Made by a program: the position numbers and the translations under genes
In this document: one piece after another, positions 49,382 to 58,593 of the stretch
Layout of the letters: each line of letters begins with the position of its first letter
Numbering within the stretch: position 1 is the stretch's first letter
Assembly: GCF_000813425.1 (NCBI RefSeq)
Contig: NZ_JWIB01000027.1
Span: 38,966 to 102,965 of the forward strand
Length of the DNA stretch: 64,000 nt
Origin: Sporosarcina sp. ZBG7A
GTDB lineage: Bacteria; Bacillota; Bacilli; Bacillales_A; Planococcaceae
Reading direction: 5' to 3'
The notes under the pieces: generated by a model
What the model saw: the letters and a program-made list of their open reading frames with translations, nothing else
Databases searched by the model: none
Told to the model about the DNA's origin: nothing

Positions 49382-52300
49382 AGATGAATTGAAGAAACGT
49401 ATTCTCGTGATGGATGGAGCAATGGGTACGATGCTACAAAATGCTGATCTAACAGCGGATGACTTCGGCGGTGAAGAGTATGAAGGATGCAACGAGTATT
49501 TGAATCTGACAAAACCCGATGTGTTGACCCGAATTCATAGAGAATACTTAGAGGCTGGTGCTGATATCATCTGTACCAATACGTTCGGTGGTACACCTGT
49601 CGTGTTAGACGATTATGATTTAGGTAGTGAAGCGGATGTGATTAACCGTCGCGGCGCAGAACTTGCGCGCGCTGCAGCAGATGAGTTTTCGACACCTGAA
49701 CGTCCTCGATTCGTTGCAGGCGCCATGGGGCCAACAACGAAGACACTGTCCGTTACAGGTGGGATTACGTTTGACCAGTTGGCAAACGATTTCTACGTTC
49801 AGGCGAAAGGGTTAATCGACGGAGGCTCGGATCTCCTATTAATGGAAACCAGTCAAGACATGTTGAATGTCAAAGCTGGGACGATCGGGATCCGTCGAGC
49901 CTTTAAAGAAACTGGCCGGGAACTCCCAGTGATGATATCCGGGACGATTGAACCAATGGGCACGACATTAGCCGGACAAAGTATTGAAGCATTTTACGTT
50001 TCTATAGAGCATATTCACCCCCTTTCAGTCGGACTGAACTGTGCGACGGGACCCGAATTCATGACGGATCATTTACGCTCGTTGTCAGAGCTCGCGACAG
50101 GATTCGTCAGTTGTTATCCAAACGCAGGGTTACCTGATGAAGAAGGTCATTATCATGAATCGCCTGAATCGCTATCGAAAAAGCTGGAAGGATTTGCGGA
50201 CAAAGGTTGGCTGAATATTGTTGGAGGCTGTTGTGGGACGACACCTGCACATATTCAAGCAATCCGCCGTGCAGTAGATGGCAAAACTCCACGTCCGCTC
50301 CCTGCAGAAACGCATGGACATACCGTCTCAGGAATCGAACCACTTTTGTACGATCCAAGTATGCGGCCAATTTTAATCGGAGAACGTACCAACGTCATAG
50401 GTTCACGTAAATTTAAACAACTTATTGTCGACGGTAAGGTGGAAGAAGCAGCTGAAATCGCCCGGGCTCAAGTGAAAAACGGAGCCCATGTCATAGACGT
50501 TTGTCTCGCTAATCCGGATCGGGATGAGCTGACGGATATGACCGATTTTATGAAAGAAGTTGTGAAAAAGATCAAAGCGCCTCTCGTCATTGACTCGACA
50601 GACGAAAATGTGATTGAAGAAGCGCTGAAATACTCCCAAGGAAAAGCGATTATTAACTCCATAAATTTAGAAGATGGCGAAGAACGGTTCGACGCTGTAA
50701 TGCCGATTGTGAAGAAGTACGGGGCTGCAGTCGTTGTAGGTACGATCGATGAAATCGGAATGGCAGTAACGAGGGAACGGAAGCTTGAGATTGCGAAACG
50801 ATCCTATGACTTGCTGACGAACAAATGGGGTCTTGCGCCTGAAGATATCATTTTCGATCCACTTGTATTCCCAGTTGGAACAGGAGATGTGCAGTACATT
50901 GGCTCCGCAGTTGAAACAATTGAAGGTATCCGTCTGATTAAAGAACAGCTTCCGCGCGCGCTTACTGTTCTTGGTGTGAGTAACGTTTCGTTCGGACTTC
51001 CACCTGTGGGACGTGAAGTATTGAACGCTGTCTATTTGTATCACTGCACGCAAGCAGGGTTGGATTATGCGATTGTGAATACTGAAAAGCTAGAGCGGTA
51101 TGCGTCAATCCCTCAAACGGAAAACGATATGGCGAACGCGTTGTTATTTACAACAACCGACGAAACGCTCGCAACATTCACGGAGTTTTATCGTGGAAAG
51201 AAGAAAGAGAAAACAGAAGATGATATCCCGAAAACCGTTCCAGAACGCCTTGCCTATTATGTCGTTGAAGGAACAAAAGAAGGGCTCATTCCCGATTTAG
51301 ATGCAGCGCTAGGTCAATATGATGAACCTCTCGATATTATTAACGGTCCACTTATGACGGGAATGGCAGAAGTCGGTCGACTATTCAATACGAATCAGCT
51401 TATTGTTGCTGAAGTCCTCCAGAGCGCAGAAGTCATGAAAGCTTCGGTGTCCTATTTGGAACAGTTCATGGAGAAAAAAGAGGACGACAACGGCAAAGGG
51501 AAAATTGTCCTTGCCACTGTAAAAGGGGATGTCCACGATATCGGAAAAAACCTAGTTGAAATCATATTGAGCAATAATGGTTTCAAGGTGGTGGATATCG
51601 GAATTAAAGTGACACCTACGCAGCTAATTGAAGTCATCCGAAAAGAAAAGCCAGACATTATCGGGCTATCCGGGCTCCTCGTGAAATCTGCGCAGCAAAT
51701 GGTTTTGACTGCACAAGATTTTAAATCAGCAGGAATTGATTTGCCTGTAATGGTTGGTGGAGCTGCACTCACGCGACGTTTTACGGATACGAAAATTGCA
51801 CCTGAATACGATGGTCCTGTCATCTATGCAAAAGATGCGATGCAAGGATTGGATCTCGCGAATCGACTGCAGAGTGATGGAAAAGACGCGTTGCTTCTCG
51901 AACTTGATCAGCAACTTGAAAAGCGAGTGGCGAATGATGCCATTAAAGCAGCTAAAGCAGCAGAAAAAGTCGGAGTCGCTATTGCAGTTGCCCCCCGTCC
52001 AGTGAAGACAGTTCGGACTGATACTCCGGTTTTTGTTCCGAATGATTGTAGGAAACGGGTGCTACGGGATTACTCAATTTCTCACCTCTCCCCTTACGTC
52101 AACATGAGGACATTGATAGGACATCATCTAGGACTCCGAGGATTTACGGATTCAACATTGCAAAAGCAAGAACCACGTGCTGTTGAACTGCATGAAATGG
52201 TGACTGGATTTTTAGAATCCCGAAAACTTGGTGCGTCAGGTCTGTATCAGTTTTTCCCTGCTCAAGCAGATGGAGATGATGTGATCATTTATGATCCACA

Positions 52301-52814
52301 AGATGGAAAAACTGAAATTGAGCGCTTTACATTTCCACGCCAACGAAGAGATCCATTCCTTTGCCTCGCTGACTATTTAAAGACTGTAGATAGTGGCGAA
52401 ATGGATTATGTTGCGTTTATGCAAGTAACGGCAGGCCATGGAGTCCGGGCAGAAGCAGAGCGGTTGAAAGCGGAAGGGAAATTCCTTGAGAGTCATGCGT
52501 TTCAAGCGACTGCGCTTGAACTCGCAGAAGGCTTTGCGGAACGTGTACACCAAGAGATCCGCGATCAATGGGGGTTCCCTGATGCTACTGATTTTACGAT
52601 GAAAGACCGATTTGCAGCGAAATACCAAGGACAGCGATTCTCCTTCGGGTATCCTGCATGTCCAAATTTAGAAGATCAGGCGAAGCTGTTCGGGTTGTTG
52701 AAGCCGGAAGAGATTGGCGTTCACTTAACGGAAGAGTTCATGATGGAGCCGGAAGCTTCCGTGTCCGCGATCGTCTTTGCTCATGCAGATGCACGTTACT
52801 TCAATGTTGACTAA
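49365..52814 (+). CDS. metH: Cobalamin-dependent methionine synthase
   Basis: 1149 residues with all four modules. The homocysteine-binding barrel has zinc ligands Cys226, Cys289 and Cys290. A pterin-binding barrel follows (about 335-600, GERTNVIGSRKF). The cobalamin cap and Rossmann domain (about 650-880) carries the B12 motif DVHDIGKN with axial His724, then GLSGLL and VMVGGAAL. The C-terminal reactivation domain (about 900-1149) binds SAM. It transfers methyl from methyltetrahydrofolate to homocysteine. It starts inside the end of yitJ, after GAGAGGTGCACC. Confidence 0.97.
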   Translation: MPQQIKDELKKRILVMDGAMGTMLQNADLTADDFGGEEYEGCNEYLNLTKPDVLTRIHREYLEAGADIICTNTFGGTPVVLDDYDLGSEADVINRRGAELARAAADEFSTPERPRFVAGAMGPTTKTLSVTGGITFDQLANDFYVQAKGLIDGGSDLLLMETSQDMLNVKAGTIGIRRAFKETGRELPVMISGTIEPMGTTLAGQSIEAFYVSIEHIHPLSVGLNCATGPEFMTDHLRSLSELATGFVSCYPNAGLPDEEGHYHESPESLSKKLEGFADKGWLNIVGGCCGTTPAHIQAIRRAVDGKTPRPLPAETHGHTVSGIEPLLYDPSMRPILIGERTNVIGSRKFKQLIVDGKVEEAAEIARAQVKNGAHVIDVCLANPDRDELTDMTDFMKEVVKKIKAPLVIDSTDENVIEEALKYSQGKAIINSINLEDGEERFDAVMPIVKKYGAAVVVGTIDEIGMAVTRERKLEIAKRSYDLLTNKWGLAPEDIIFDPLVFPVGTGDVQYIGSAVETIEGIRLIKEQLPRALTVLGVSNVSFGLPPVGREVLNAVYLYHCTQAGLDYAIVNTEKLERYASIPQTENDMANALLFTTTDETLATFTEFYRGKKKEKTEDDIPKTVPERLAYYVVEGTKEGLIPDLDAALGQYDEPLDIINGPLMTGMAEVGRLFNTNQLIVAEVLQSAEVMKASVSYLEQFMEKKEDDNGKGKIVLATVKGDVHDIGKNLVEIILSNNGFKVVDIGIKVTPTQLIEVIRKEKPDIIGLSGLLVKSAQQMVLTAQDFKSAGIDLPVMVGGAALTRRFTDTKIAPEYDGPVIYAKDAMQGLDLANRLQSDGKDALLLELDQQLEKRVANDAIKAAKAAEKVGVAIAVAPRPVKTVRTDTPVFVPNDCRKRVLRDYSISHLSPYVNMRTLIGHHLGLRGFTDSTLQKQEPRAVELHEMVTGFLESRKLGASGLYQFFPAQADGDDVIIYDPQDGKTEIERFTFPRQRRDPFLCLADYLKTVDSGEMDYVAFMQVTAGHGVRAEAERLKAEGKFLESHAFQATALELAEGFAERVHQEIRDQWGFPDATDFTMKDRFAAKYQGQRFSFGYPACPNLEDQAKLFGLLKPEEIGVHLTEEFMMEPEASVSAIVFAHADARYFNVD

Positions 52815-52819
52815 TAGAC

Positions 52820-52872
52820 ACAAAAGATCCTGCAGTAGAGTGAAGTCACTCTTACCAGCAGGATCTTTTCTT
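52820..52872. terminator. Bidirectional terminator between metH and the coat gene
   Basis: AAAAGATCCTGC and GCAGGATCTTTT form the base, and AGAGTGA/TCACTCT extends the stem inward. It lies between the convergent metH and CotD-like genes. Confidence 0.9.
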
Positions 52873-52878
52873 ACATTA

Positions 52879-53205
52879 TCATCTTCCCCAAGGCATTGGT
52901 CCAGGTCCCATCGGAGGTCGTTGAGAACCCCATTGCCCCATTCCCGGTCCGTAACCAGGTCTTGCTTGAACCGTCTGCCCCATCATTGTTTCATTCACTT
53001 CTGTGTAATAGTGGCGAGGGATTTGAACGGTATGTTGGCGGTTTACGTTGACGAACGGATGAACTACAGGTAACTCCTGTGGCATGAACGTATCGTGGTA
53101 ACGGTATTGCGTCGGGCAGATAACCGGTTGTGCCTGATTGTTACAAGGTTGCATTGGTGGCATTGGTTGTGGCTTCATGCAGCATTTTTGATTCTGATGC
53201 ATCAT
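52879..53205 (-). CDS. CotD-family spore coat protein
   Basis: 108 residues from the ATG at 53203-53205, eight bases after a perfect GGAGG; earlier GTG and ATG codons fall in or against the Shine-Dalgarno. It has a cysteine- and methionine-rich N-terminus (QKCCMKPQPMPPMQPC), then a CotD-like core with VVHPFVNVNRQHTVQIPRHYYTEV (in parts), and a Pro/Gly/Met-rich tail. Inner-coat proteins of this family are made in the mother cell late in sporulation. No clear sigma-K promoter was identified. The 102-bp repeat array begins about 70 bases upstream of its start. Confidence 0.85.
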   Translation of the reverse strand: MMHQNQKCCMKPQPMPPMQPCNNQAQPVICPTQYRYHDTFMPQELPVVHPFVNVNRQHTVQIPRHYYTEVNETMMGQTVQARPGYGPGMGQWGSQRPPMGPGPMPWGR

Positions 53206-53284
53206 CTTCATCACCTCCTCCCTCCATTACATGCAAGTTACCGAGTAAGACACGGGCAAATGACTTTCTAAATTACGCATATTT

Positions 53285-54337
53285 CTTCGGGTGCTCGCAT
53301 TTGGTTCTGGTTCGCGCGGATTTTTCTCTCTTTCGCTCGCATTTTGAGGGCTTCCGCGCGCAAGGGAACTCCGGACGCTCCTATTTCTTCGGGCGCTCGC
53401 ATTTGGCTCTGGTTCGCGCGATTTCTCCCCTCTTCCGCTCGCATTTTGATGGCTTTCGCGCGCAAGGGCACTCCGGACGCTCCTATTTCTTCGGGCGCTC
53501 GCATTTGGCTCTGGTTCGCTCGGATTCTCCCCTCTTCCGCTCGCATTTTGAGGGCTTCCGCGCGCAAGGGCACTCCGGACGCGCGCATTTCTTTGGGCGC
53601 TCGCATTTGGCTCTGGTTCGCGCGGTTTCTTCTCTCTTCCGCTCGCATTCAGATGACTTCCGCGCGCAAGGGAACTCCGGACGCGCGGATTTCTTCGGGC
53701 GCTCGCATTTGGCTCTGGTTCGCGCAGATTTCCCTCTCTTCCGCTCGCATTTTGATAGCTTTCGCGCGCAAAGGAACTCCGGACGCTCCTATTTCTTCCA
53801 GCGCGCGCTTTTCGCTCTGGTTCGCGCGGATCCCCCCTCTTCCGCTCGCATTCCGATGTCTTCCGCGCACAAGGGAACTCCGGACGCGCGGATTTCTTCC
53901 GGCGCGCGCTTTTCGCTCTGGTTCGCGCGGATCCCCTCTCTTCCGCTCGCATTCAGATGACTTCCGCGCGCAAGGGAACTCCGGACGCGCAGATTTCATT
54001 GGGCGTCCGCATTTGGCTCTGGTTCGCGCGCATTCTTCTCTCTTCCGCTCGCATTCAGATGACTTCCGCGCGCAAGGGAACTCCGGACGCGCAGATTTCA
54101 TTGGGCGCTCGCATTTGGTTCTGGTTCGCACGGATCCCCCTCTCTTCCGCTCGCATTCTGATGACTTCCGCGCACAAGGGAACTCCGTACGCGCAGATTT
54201 CCTCCGCCGCGCGCATTTGGCTCTGGTTCGCGCGGATCCCCCCTCTTCCGCTCGCATTCCGATGGCGTCCGCGCGCAAATGAACTCCGTACGCGCAGATT
54301 TCCTCCGCCGCGCGCATTTGGCTCTGGTTCGCGTGCA
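53285..54337. repeat. Tandem array of about ten 102-bp GC-rich repeats
   Basis: The segment CTCTGGTTCGC (or a one-base variant) recurs at intervals of 102, 102, 102, 102, 102, 101, 101, 102, 102 and 101 bases from about 53307 to 54330. Each unit has two related halves, both with CGCTCGCATTT and TTCGCGCG, spaced 42 and 60 bases apart. Several units contain arms TCCGCGCG/CGCGCGGA. GC content is well above the flanks. The 101-bp steps break every reading frame, so it is not a gene, although long open frames arise on both strands because 102 is divisible by three. Confidence 0.9.
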
Positions 54338-54462
54338 CATTCAACTTTGGATTGCTGAATTCGACTTAATCTTAATTGCAATATAAATATCAGACTTGTC
54401 CGACATCTAATGGTATAATAATGGAGATTGATACTATTAGAAATGAGGTGATTATCGTACTA

Positions 54463-55398
54463 ATGAAGCCTCGGAAGCCTCCTTTAATACTAGATTCCTT
54501 ATCGGCTGCAGTACGAAGAATTGTGCCATATCATCCCAAAGAACAAGCGTTGCAGTCAAGATTGTCTGCAGTTCAAGCGGGCTACGCGGGTGAACTGGTG
54601 TTGGATCGAGTCTTTGAGCATTATATGTTTACCTTTCCTCATGCGATTTTCCATGATCTATCCTTGAACTCTAGTACTCGTTTTCAAGTGGACACGCTGT
54701 TTGTTACTTCGTCACACGCGGTCGTTCTCGAAGTAAAAAATATCGCCGGCGCGCTGACTCTGAGAAATAATCCTCCGCAGCTTATTCGGACATTGGAGAA
54801 TGGACAAATCAATAGTTTTGAAAGTCCGGTATCTCAGCTCGAGCGGAAAATTGAATTACTGCAGGATTGGCTAGTCTGCCGAAGCATCCATTTGCCCGTG
54901 AAAGGTGCTATTGTGCTAGCACATCCAAAACATGCCGTTTCTGCAGAAAACGCTGAAGTTCCTTTTCTGTATCCATCCGGAATCCCCTCATATCTCCGGC
55001 GTTTGGCCTCTTCAACGTCTGTACTACTTCCCGACCAGTTCTCCTTACTGAATGACCAACTCCTGCATGGCCATCATGACTTCTTTCCACAACCTATTTG
55101 CGAAAGTTATTCCTTGACTGCTCAAGACTTTAGAAGCGGGGTTTTTTGTGAGACGTGCGCTGCTCCAACTATGTTAAAAAATCGCTTGAATTGGTACTGC
55201 TCTGTTTGTGAAGAAAAAAGCACAAGGGCTGGCGACCAAGCAATACGCGACTGGTTCCTGATATTTGGTGGGATGATGTCTAATCAGCAGTGCCGTGACT
55301 TTCTTCATCTATCCAATCGGCACATGGCTTATCGGATTTTGAAAAAGATGGAGTTTCAAATAGTTGGTGGCAGCAAAAAACGTCGGTATTTCCGTTAA
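54463..55398 (+). CDS. NERD-domain protein with zinc ribbon (nuclease-related)
   Basis: 311 residues from the ATG at 54463; GAGGTGA lies about 12 bases upstream. Other in-frame starts (ATG at 54421, GTG at 54448) cannot be excluded. A NERD domain spans about residues 38-150, with the nuclease-like residues Glu44 (GYAGELVLD), Asp77 (FQVDTLF) and Glu90-x-Lys92 (VVLEVKNI). Toward the C-terminus a four-cysteine zinc ribbon (Cys229, 232, 246, 249) is followed by a helical segment that resembles a DNA-binding helix-turn-helix (SNRHMAYRILKKM). The function is unknown. It lies directly after the 102-bp repeat array. Confidence 0.8.
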   Translation: MKPRKPPLILDSLSAAVRRIVPYHPKEQALQSRLSAVQAGYAGELVLDRVFEHYMFTFPHAIFHDLSLNSSTRFQVDTLFVTSSHAVVLEVKNIAGALTLRNNPPQLIRTLENGQINSFESPVSQLERKIELLQDWLVCRSIHLPVKGAIVLAHPKHAVSAENAEVPFLYPSGIPSYLRRLASSTSVLLPDQFSLLNDQLLHGHHDFFPQPICESYSLTAQDFRSGVFCETCAAPTMLKNRLNWYCSVCEEKSTRAGDQAIRDWFLIFGGMMSNQQCRDFLHLSNRHMAYRILKKMEFQIVGGSKKRRYFR

Positions 55399-55504
55399 AT
55401 ATTTTGCTGGCAACGCCCACCTCTATTTAACATGAGGTGCTTTCCGTTTAGATCCATATCTTGTCGTGATGTTTCCAGATGAGCATCGTGAGATTTTTCA
55501 GCCA

Positions 55505-55535
55505 AACAAAAAACCTTCCAGCTGGAAGGTTTTTA
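55505..55535. terminator. Bidirectional terminator
   Basis: A perfect 26-base palindrome, AAAAACCTTCCAG and CTGGAAGGTTTTT, between the convergent NERD gene and the small acidic protein gene. Confidence 0.85.
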
Positions 55536-55712
55536 CTGATAGTCTCGAGGGAGTTCGTGCTCGTCGAACCCTATTTCTGAAGGAGATTCCGGACGATGGT
55601 CAAGGAATCTGCTAAAGTCTGGTGCACCTTCTCCGATCATTTGCAACATAGCGATGTAATCCATGTCGCCGCGTAAGTTCATTTCATCTGGATGAATGTT
55701 TTGACGTTCCAC
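55533..55712 (-). CDS. Small acidic protein, unknown function
   Basis: 59 residues from the GTG at 55710-55712 (MERQNIHPDEMNLRGDMDY), eight bases after GGGAAGG; another GTG three codons earlier is possible. It is acidic with no membrane segment or signal peptide, rich in Asp, Glu, Met and Pro. I do not recognise the family. The good ribosome-binding site and its own terminator argue that it is real. A possible promoter, TTTCAA, 17 bases, TATATG, lies about 90 bases upstream. Confidence 0.6.
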   Translation of the reverse strand: MERQNIHPDEMNLRGDMDYIAMLQMIGEGAPDFSRFLDHRPESPSEIGFDEHELPRDYQ

Positions 55713-55932
55713 TTCAATCACCTTCCCTTGTTGTATTCACAGGCGGGACAATAAATGGTGAAGCGCTATGAGGCCAAAAAACAACATTTTCTCACATATA
55801 GTCTAGCATGCTACCAATTGAAAGTAAAGAGTATTCTGTCTATTGTGTATGTATTACAATAGTTCTGGATTGTTTCAGCTGTTTTGTTTTAGGTTATAGT
55901 ATCTTTACCAAGCATTTTAAGGAGGTTCGTCC

Positions 55933-56325
55933 ATGAAGCGAACAGTGTTATTCGATGGTGAATGCAACTTTTGTGATGCAAGTGTTCAATTCATTATAAA
56001 ACGTGATCCTTATGAGTATTTTCAGTTTGCTTCTCTTCAAAGCGAAACTGGACAGCAACTTTCCAAAGACTTTGGGATCCCGGATGCTGTAGACAGTTTA
56101 GTTCTCGTTGAAAAGGGCAAAGCTTATACAAAATCGGGGGCGGCACTCCGTATTGCCAAGAAGCTTGATGGACTGTGGCACCTCGCGTTTTTATTCATCA
56201 TTGTGCCTGCTCCTATACGAGACAGAGTCTATGATTTTGTTGCACGCAATCGCTATAAGTGGTTCGGGAAAAAAGAAGAGGCCTGTATGCTTCCAACAGC
56301 TGCGGATCGAAAACGTTTTCTATGA
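55933..56325 (+). CDS. DCC-family thiol-disulfide oxidoreductase (DUF393)
   Basis: 130 residues with the family signature at the N-terminus, LFDGECNFCDASVQF, where Cys11 and Cys14 form a CxxC redox pair. A thioredoxin-like fold is expected, with the conserved LVLVEKGKAYTKSGAALRI and YDFVARNRYKWFGKK regions. The family is predicted to act in thiol-disulfide exchange; its partners are unknown. The start follows AAGGAGGTTCGTCC. Single-gene unit ending at a shared terminator. Confidence 0.88.
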   Translation: MKRTVLFDGECNFCDASVQFIIKRDPYEYFQFASLQSETGQQLSKDFGIPDAVDSLVLVEKGKAYTKSGAALRIAKKLDGLWHLAFLFIIVPAPIRDRVYDFVARNRYKWFGKKEEACMLPTAADRKRFL

Positions 56326-56337
56326 TTCCCTTTTAAT

Positions 56338-56380
56338 AAAACAAAGACGGCACCCATTATCCGGGTGCCGTCTTTGTTAT
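56338..56380. terminator. Bidirectional terminator
   Basis: ACAAAGACGGCACCC and GGGTGCCGTCTTTGT form a 15-pair stem around ATTATCC between the convergent DCC-family and DUF779 genes. It overlaps the last codons of the DUF779 gene. Confidence 0.9.
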
Positions 56381-56733
56381 GTTTGGAGCTGTTCAACCTC
56401 ATCAGTTGTAAATGCGCGCGAACGGGTGAGAAACCGTTTGCCTTCGACTCCTTCAAGTGAAAACATACCGCCTCTTCCATCCACGACGTCAATGATCAGT
56501 TGGGTATGCTTCCAGTACTCAAATTGACTACGTAACATATAGAATGGAACACCGCCAATAAACCCGAGAAGCACATCTTGATCCCCTACGATTAAATCGC
56601 CCTCCGGATAACACATAGGTGATGAGCCGTCACAGCATCCTCCTGATTGGTGAAACATTAACGGACCGTGTTTCTGTTCGAGTTGCTTGATCAGCGCTAG
56701 TGTTGCTTCCGTCGCAATAACCCGCTCTGTCAT
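56377..56733 (-). CDS. DUF779 family protein, partner of aldehyde dehydrogenase
   Basis: 118 residues with the cysteine-rich DUF779 signature MFHQSGGCCDGSSPMC (Cys33, Cys34 and Cys41). These residues may bind a metal or sulfur ligand. The family is often encoded beside acetaldehyde-type aldehyde dehydrogenases, as here, 24 bases after the dehydrogenase stop, so they form an operon. Its function is not known; a role in maturation or regulation of the dehydrogenase is inference from context. Confidence 0.85.
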   Translation of the reverse strand: MTERVIATEATLALIKQLEQKHGPLMFHQSGGCCDGSSPMCYPEGDLIVGDQDVLLGFIGGVPFYMLRSQFEYWKHTQLIIDVVDGRGGMFSLEGVEGKRFLTRSRAFTTDEVEQLQT

Positions 56734-56757
56734 TTGCTACTCACCTCTCTATTTTGC

Positions 56758-58299
56758 TTAAAAGAATCCTTGCTTTTGTTCACTGTAGCTAACGAGCATA
56801 TTTTTCGTCTGTTGGTAATGCTCGAGCATCATCAAGTGGTTTTCACGACCGATACCGGATGCTTTATAACCACCGAACGCAGAGTGCGCAGGGTAAGCAT
56901 GGTAGCAATTCGTCCACACGCGACCTGCTTCGATACCACGTCCGAAACGGTACGCTGTATTCATATCACGTGTCCATACGCCTGAACCGAGTCCATATAA
57001 TGTGTCGTTAGCGATTTCGAGTGCTTCTTCTTTTGTCTTGAACGTCGTAACTGCAACAACCGGCCCAAAGATTTCTTCTTGGAAGATGCGCATCTTATTG
57101 TGACCTTTAAAGACAGTCGGCTTCACGTAATAGCCTTCCGCCAACTCGCCTTCCAGCTTGTTTTGCTCACCACCTGCTAGACACTCAGCGCCTTCCTGCT
57201 TTCCGATGTCTAGGTACGACAAAATCTTCTCAAGTTGTTCCGTAGAAGCTTGTGCCCCCATCATGACTGTCGGATCGAGAGGATTCCCAACTTTGATGGC
57301 TTCTACGCGAGCCAACGCTTTCTCCATGAATTCATCGTAAATTGACTCTTGGATAAGTGCGCGAGAAGGGCATGTACATACTTCACCCTGATTCAATGCA
57401 AACATGACAAACCCTTCTACCGCTTTGTCCAGGAAGTCGTCGTCTTCTGCCATTACATCTTCAAAGAAGATATTCGGTGACTTGCCTCCGAGTTCTAGTG
57501 TGGCTGGAATAAGGTTTTGAGAAGCATACTGCATGATCATTCGACCTGTCGTCGTCTCTCCAGTAAACGCGATTTTTCCAATTCGTGGATTGGATGCGAG
57601 AGGCTTTCCTGCTTCAAGACCGAATCCGTTCACGACGTTCAATACGCCTGCTGGCAATAAGTCTTCAATCAATTCAACAAGTACAAGAATCGATGCCGGA
57701 GTTTGCTCTGCCGGCTTGAGGATCACACAATTCCCCGCAGCGAGTGCAGGAGCAAGTTTCCAAACCGCCATCAGAATCGGGAAGTTCCAAGGAATAATTT
57801 GCCCAACGACTCCTATTGGCTCATGGAAATGATAGGCAACCGTATCATTATCAATCTGGCTGACGCCACCTTCTTGAGCACGGATTGCAGATGCGAAATA
57901 ACGGAAATGATCAATTGCTAACGGTAAGTCCGCATTTAGCGTTTCCCGAATTGCTTTCCCGTTCTCCCATGTTTCTGCTACCGCAAGCATCTCTAGATTT
58001 TCTTCAATCCGTTCTGCAATCTTCAAAAGAATGTTAGAGCGTTCAGTTACCGACGTCGTCCCCCATGCATCCTTTGCAGCATGTGCTGCATCTAGAGCTA
58101 GTTCAATATCCTCCGCAGTGGAGCGTGCTACTTGTGTAAACACCTTTCCTGTTACAGGAGTCGGGTTGTCAAAGTATTCTCCATTGACAGGGGCTGTCCA
58201 TTTACCATTTATGAAATTATCGTATCGTTCCTTGAAATTCACCTTTGCGCCTTCTGTGTTCGGGTTTGCGTAAACTAGATTTTCAATTTGTTGTACCAT
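56758..58299 (-). CDS. NAD-dependent aldehyde dehydrogenase (acetaldehyde type, AldB/ExaC-like)
   Basis: 513 residues from the ATG at 58297-58299, seven bases after GGAGG; earlier in-frame ATGs lie in the ribosome-binding region or upstream of it. The NAD-binding [10 protein letters not shown] and [13 protein letters not shown], the catalytic Glu in LELGGKSPN and the catalytic Cys308 in GEVCTCPSR are all present. This subgroup oxidises acetaldehyde and similar aldehydes to acids. It is co-transcribed with the DUF779 gene. A sigma-A promoter and a candidate cre site upstream suggest carbon catabolite control. Confidence 0.93.
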   Translation of the reverse strand: MVQQIENLVYANPNTEGAKVNFKERYDNFINGKWTAPVNGEYFDNPTPVTGKVFTQVARSTAEDIELALDAAHAAKDAWGTTSVTERSNILLKIAERIEENLEMLAVAETWENGKAIRETLNADLPLAIDHFRYFASAIRAQEGGVSQIDNDTVAYHFHEPIGVVGQIIPWNFPILMAVWKLAPALAAGNCVILKPAEQTPASILVLVELIEDLLPAGVLNVVNGFGLEAGKPLASNPRIGKIAFTGETTTGRMIMQYASQNLIPATLELGGKSPNIFFEDVMAEDDDFLDKAVEGFVMFALNQGEVCTCPSRALIQESIYDEFMEKALARVEAIKVGNPLDPTVMMGAQASTEQLEKILSYLDIGKQEGAECLAGGEQNKLEGELAEGYYVKPTVFKGHNKMRIFQEEIFGPVVAVTTFKTKEEALEIANDTLYGLGSGVWTRDMNTAYRFGRGIEAGRVWTNCYHAYPAHSAFGGYKASGIGRENHLMMLEHYQQTKNMLVSYSEQKQGFF

Positions 58300-58396
58300 T
58301 TCCATTCCTCCCATTTCTGCAAGTTTTGTAGAAAATCGGTGCATGTACATTGCACACATGAACACTCTATGTCGGGTTGTCCTCGAGCATGAATGA

Positions 58397-58410
58397 TGTA
58401 TGCGCTTTCA
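58397..58410 (-). promoter_or_regulatory. Candidate cre (CcpA) site upstream of aldehyde dehydrogenase
   Basis: Minus strand TGAAAGCGCATACA differs from the cre consensus TGWAANCGNTNWCA at one defined position. It lies roughly 25-40 bases downstream of the expected transcription start, a position where CcpA acts as a roadblock. Confidence 0.45.
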
Positions 58411-58442
58411 TTTGAAAATAAAAAAATTTCCATCTCACTATA

Positions 58443-58471
58443 ACTATATCTGACTAGTTAGATTATTACAA
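58443..58471 (-). promoter_or_regulatory. Promoter of the aldehyde dehydrogenase operon
   Basis: Minus strand TTGTAA, 17-base spacer, TATAGT, giving a leader of about 135 bases before the gene. Confidence 0.55.
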
Positions 58472-58593
58472 TTTTATTCTACTATAGAATTAAGTCTACT
58501 ACGATTAATAACTTGTTAACGTTTCGGTAATAATTTGTTCATAAGTTCGATTTACACTTACTTTATCAACAATAGATAAAGGAGCGATGGACA

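Noticed and set aside
53285..54337. CRISPR array
   Set aside because: No short constant repeats with unique spacers; the entire 102-bp unit is repeated and no cas genes lie nearby.
53130..54344. Long open frames of 230-312 codons on both strands (53130-53960 and 53344-54282 on plus; 53227-53952 and 53649-54344 on minus)
   Set aside because: They arise because the 102-bp repeat length is a multiple of three and the unit lacks stops in several frames. They overlap one another, run on both strands, are broken by 101-bp steps and lack ribosome-binding sites.
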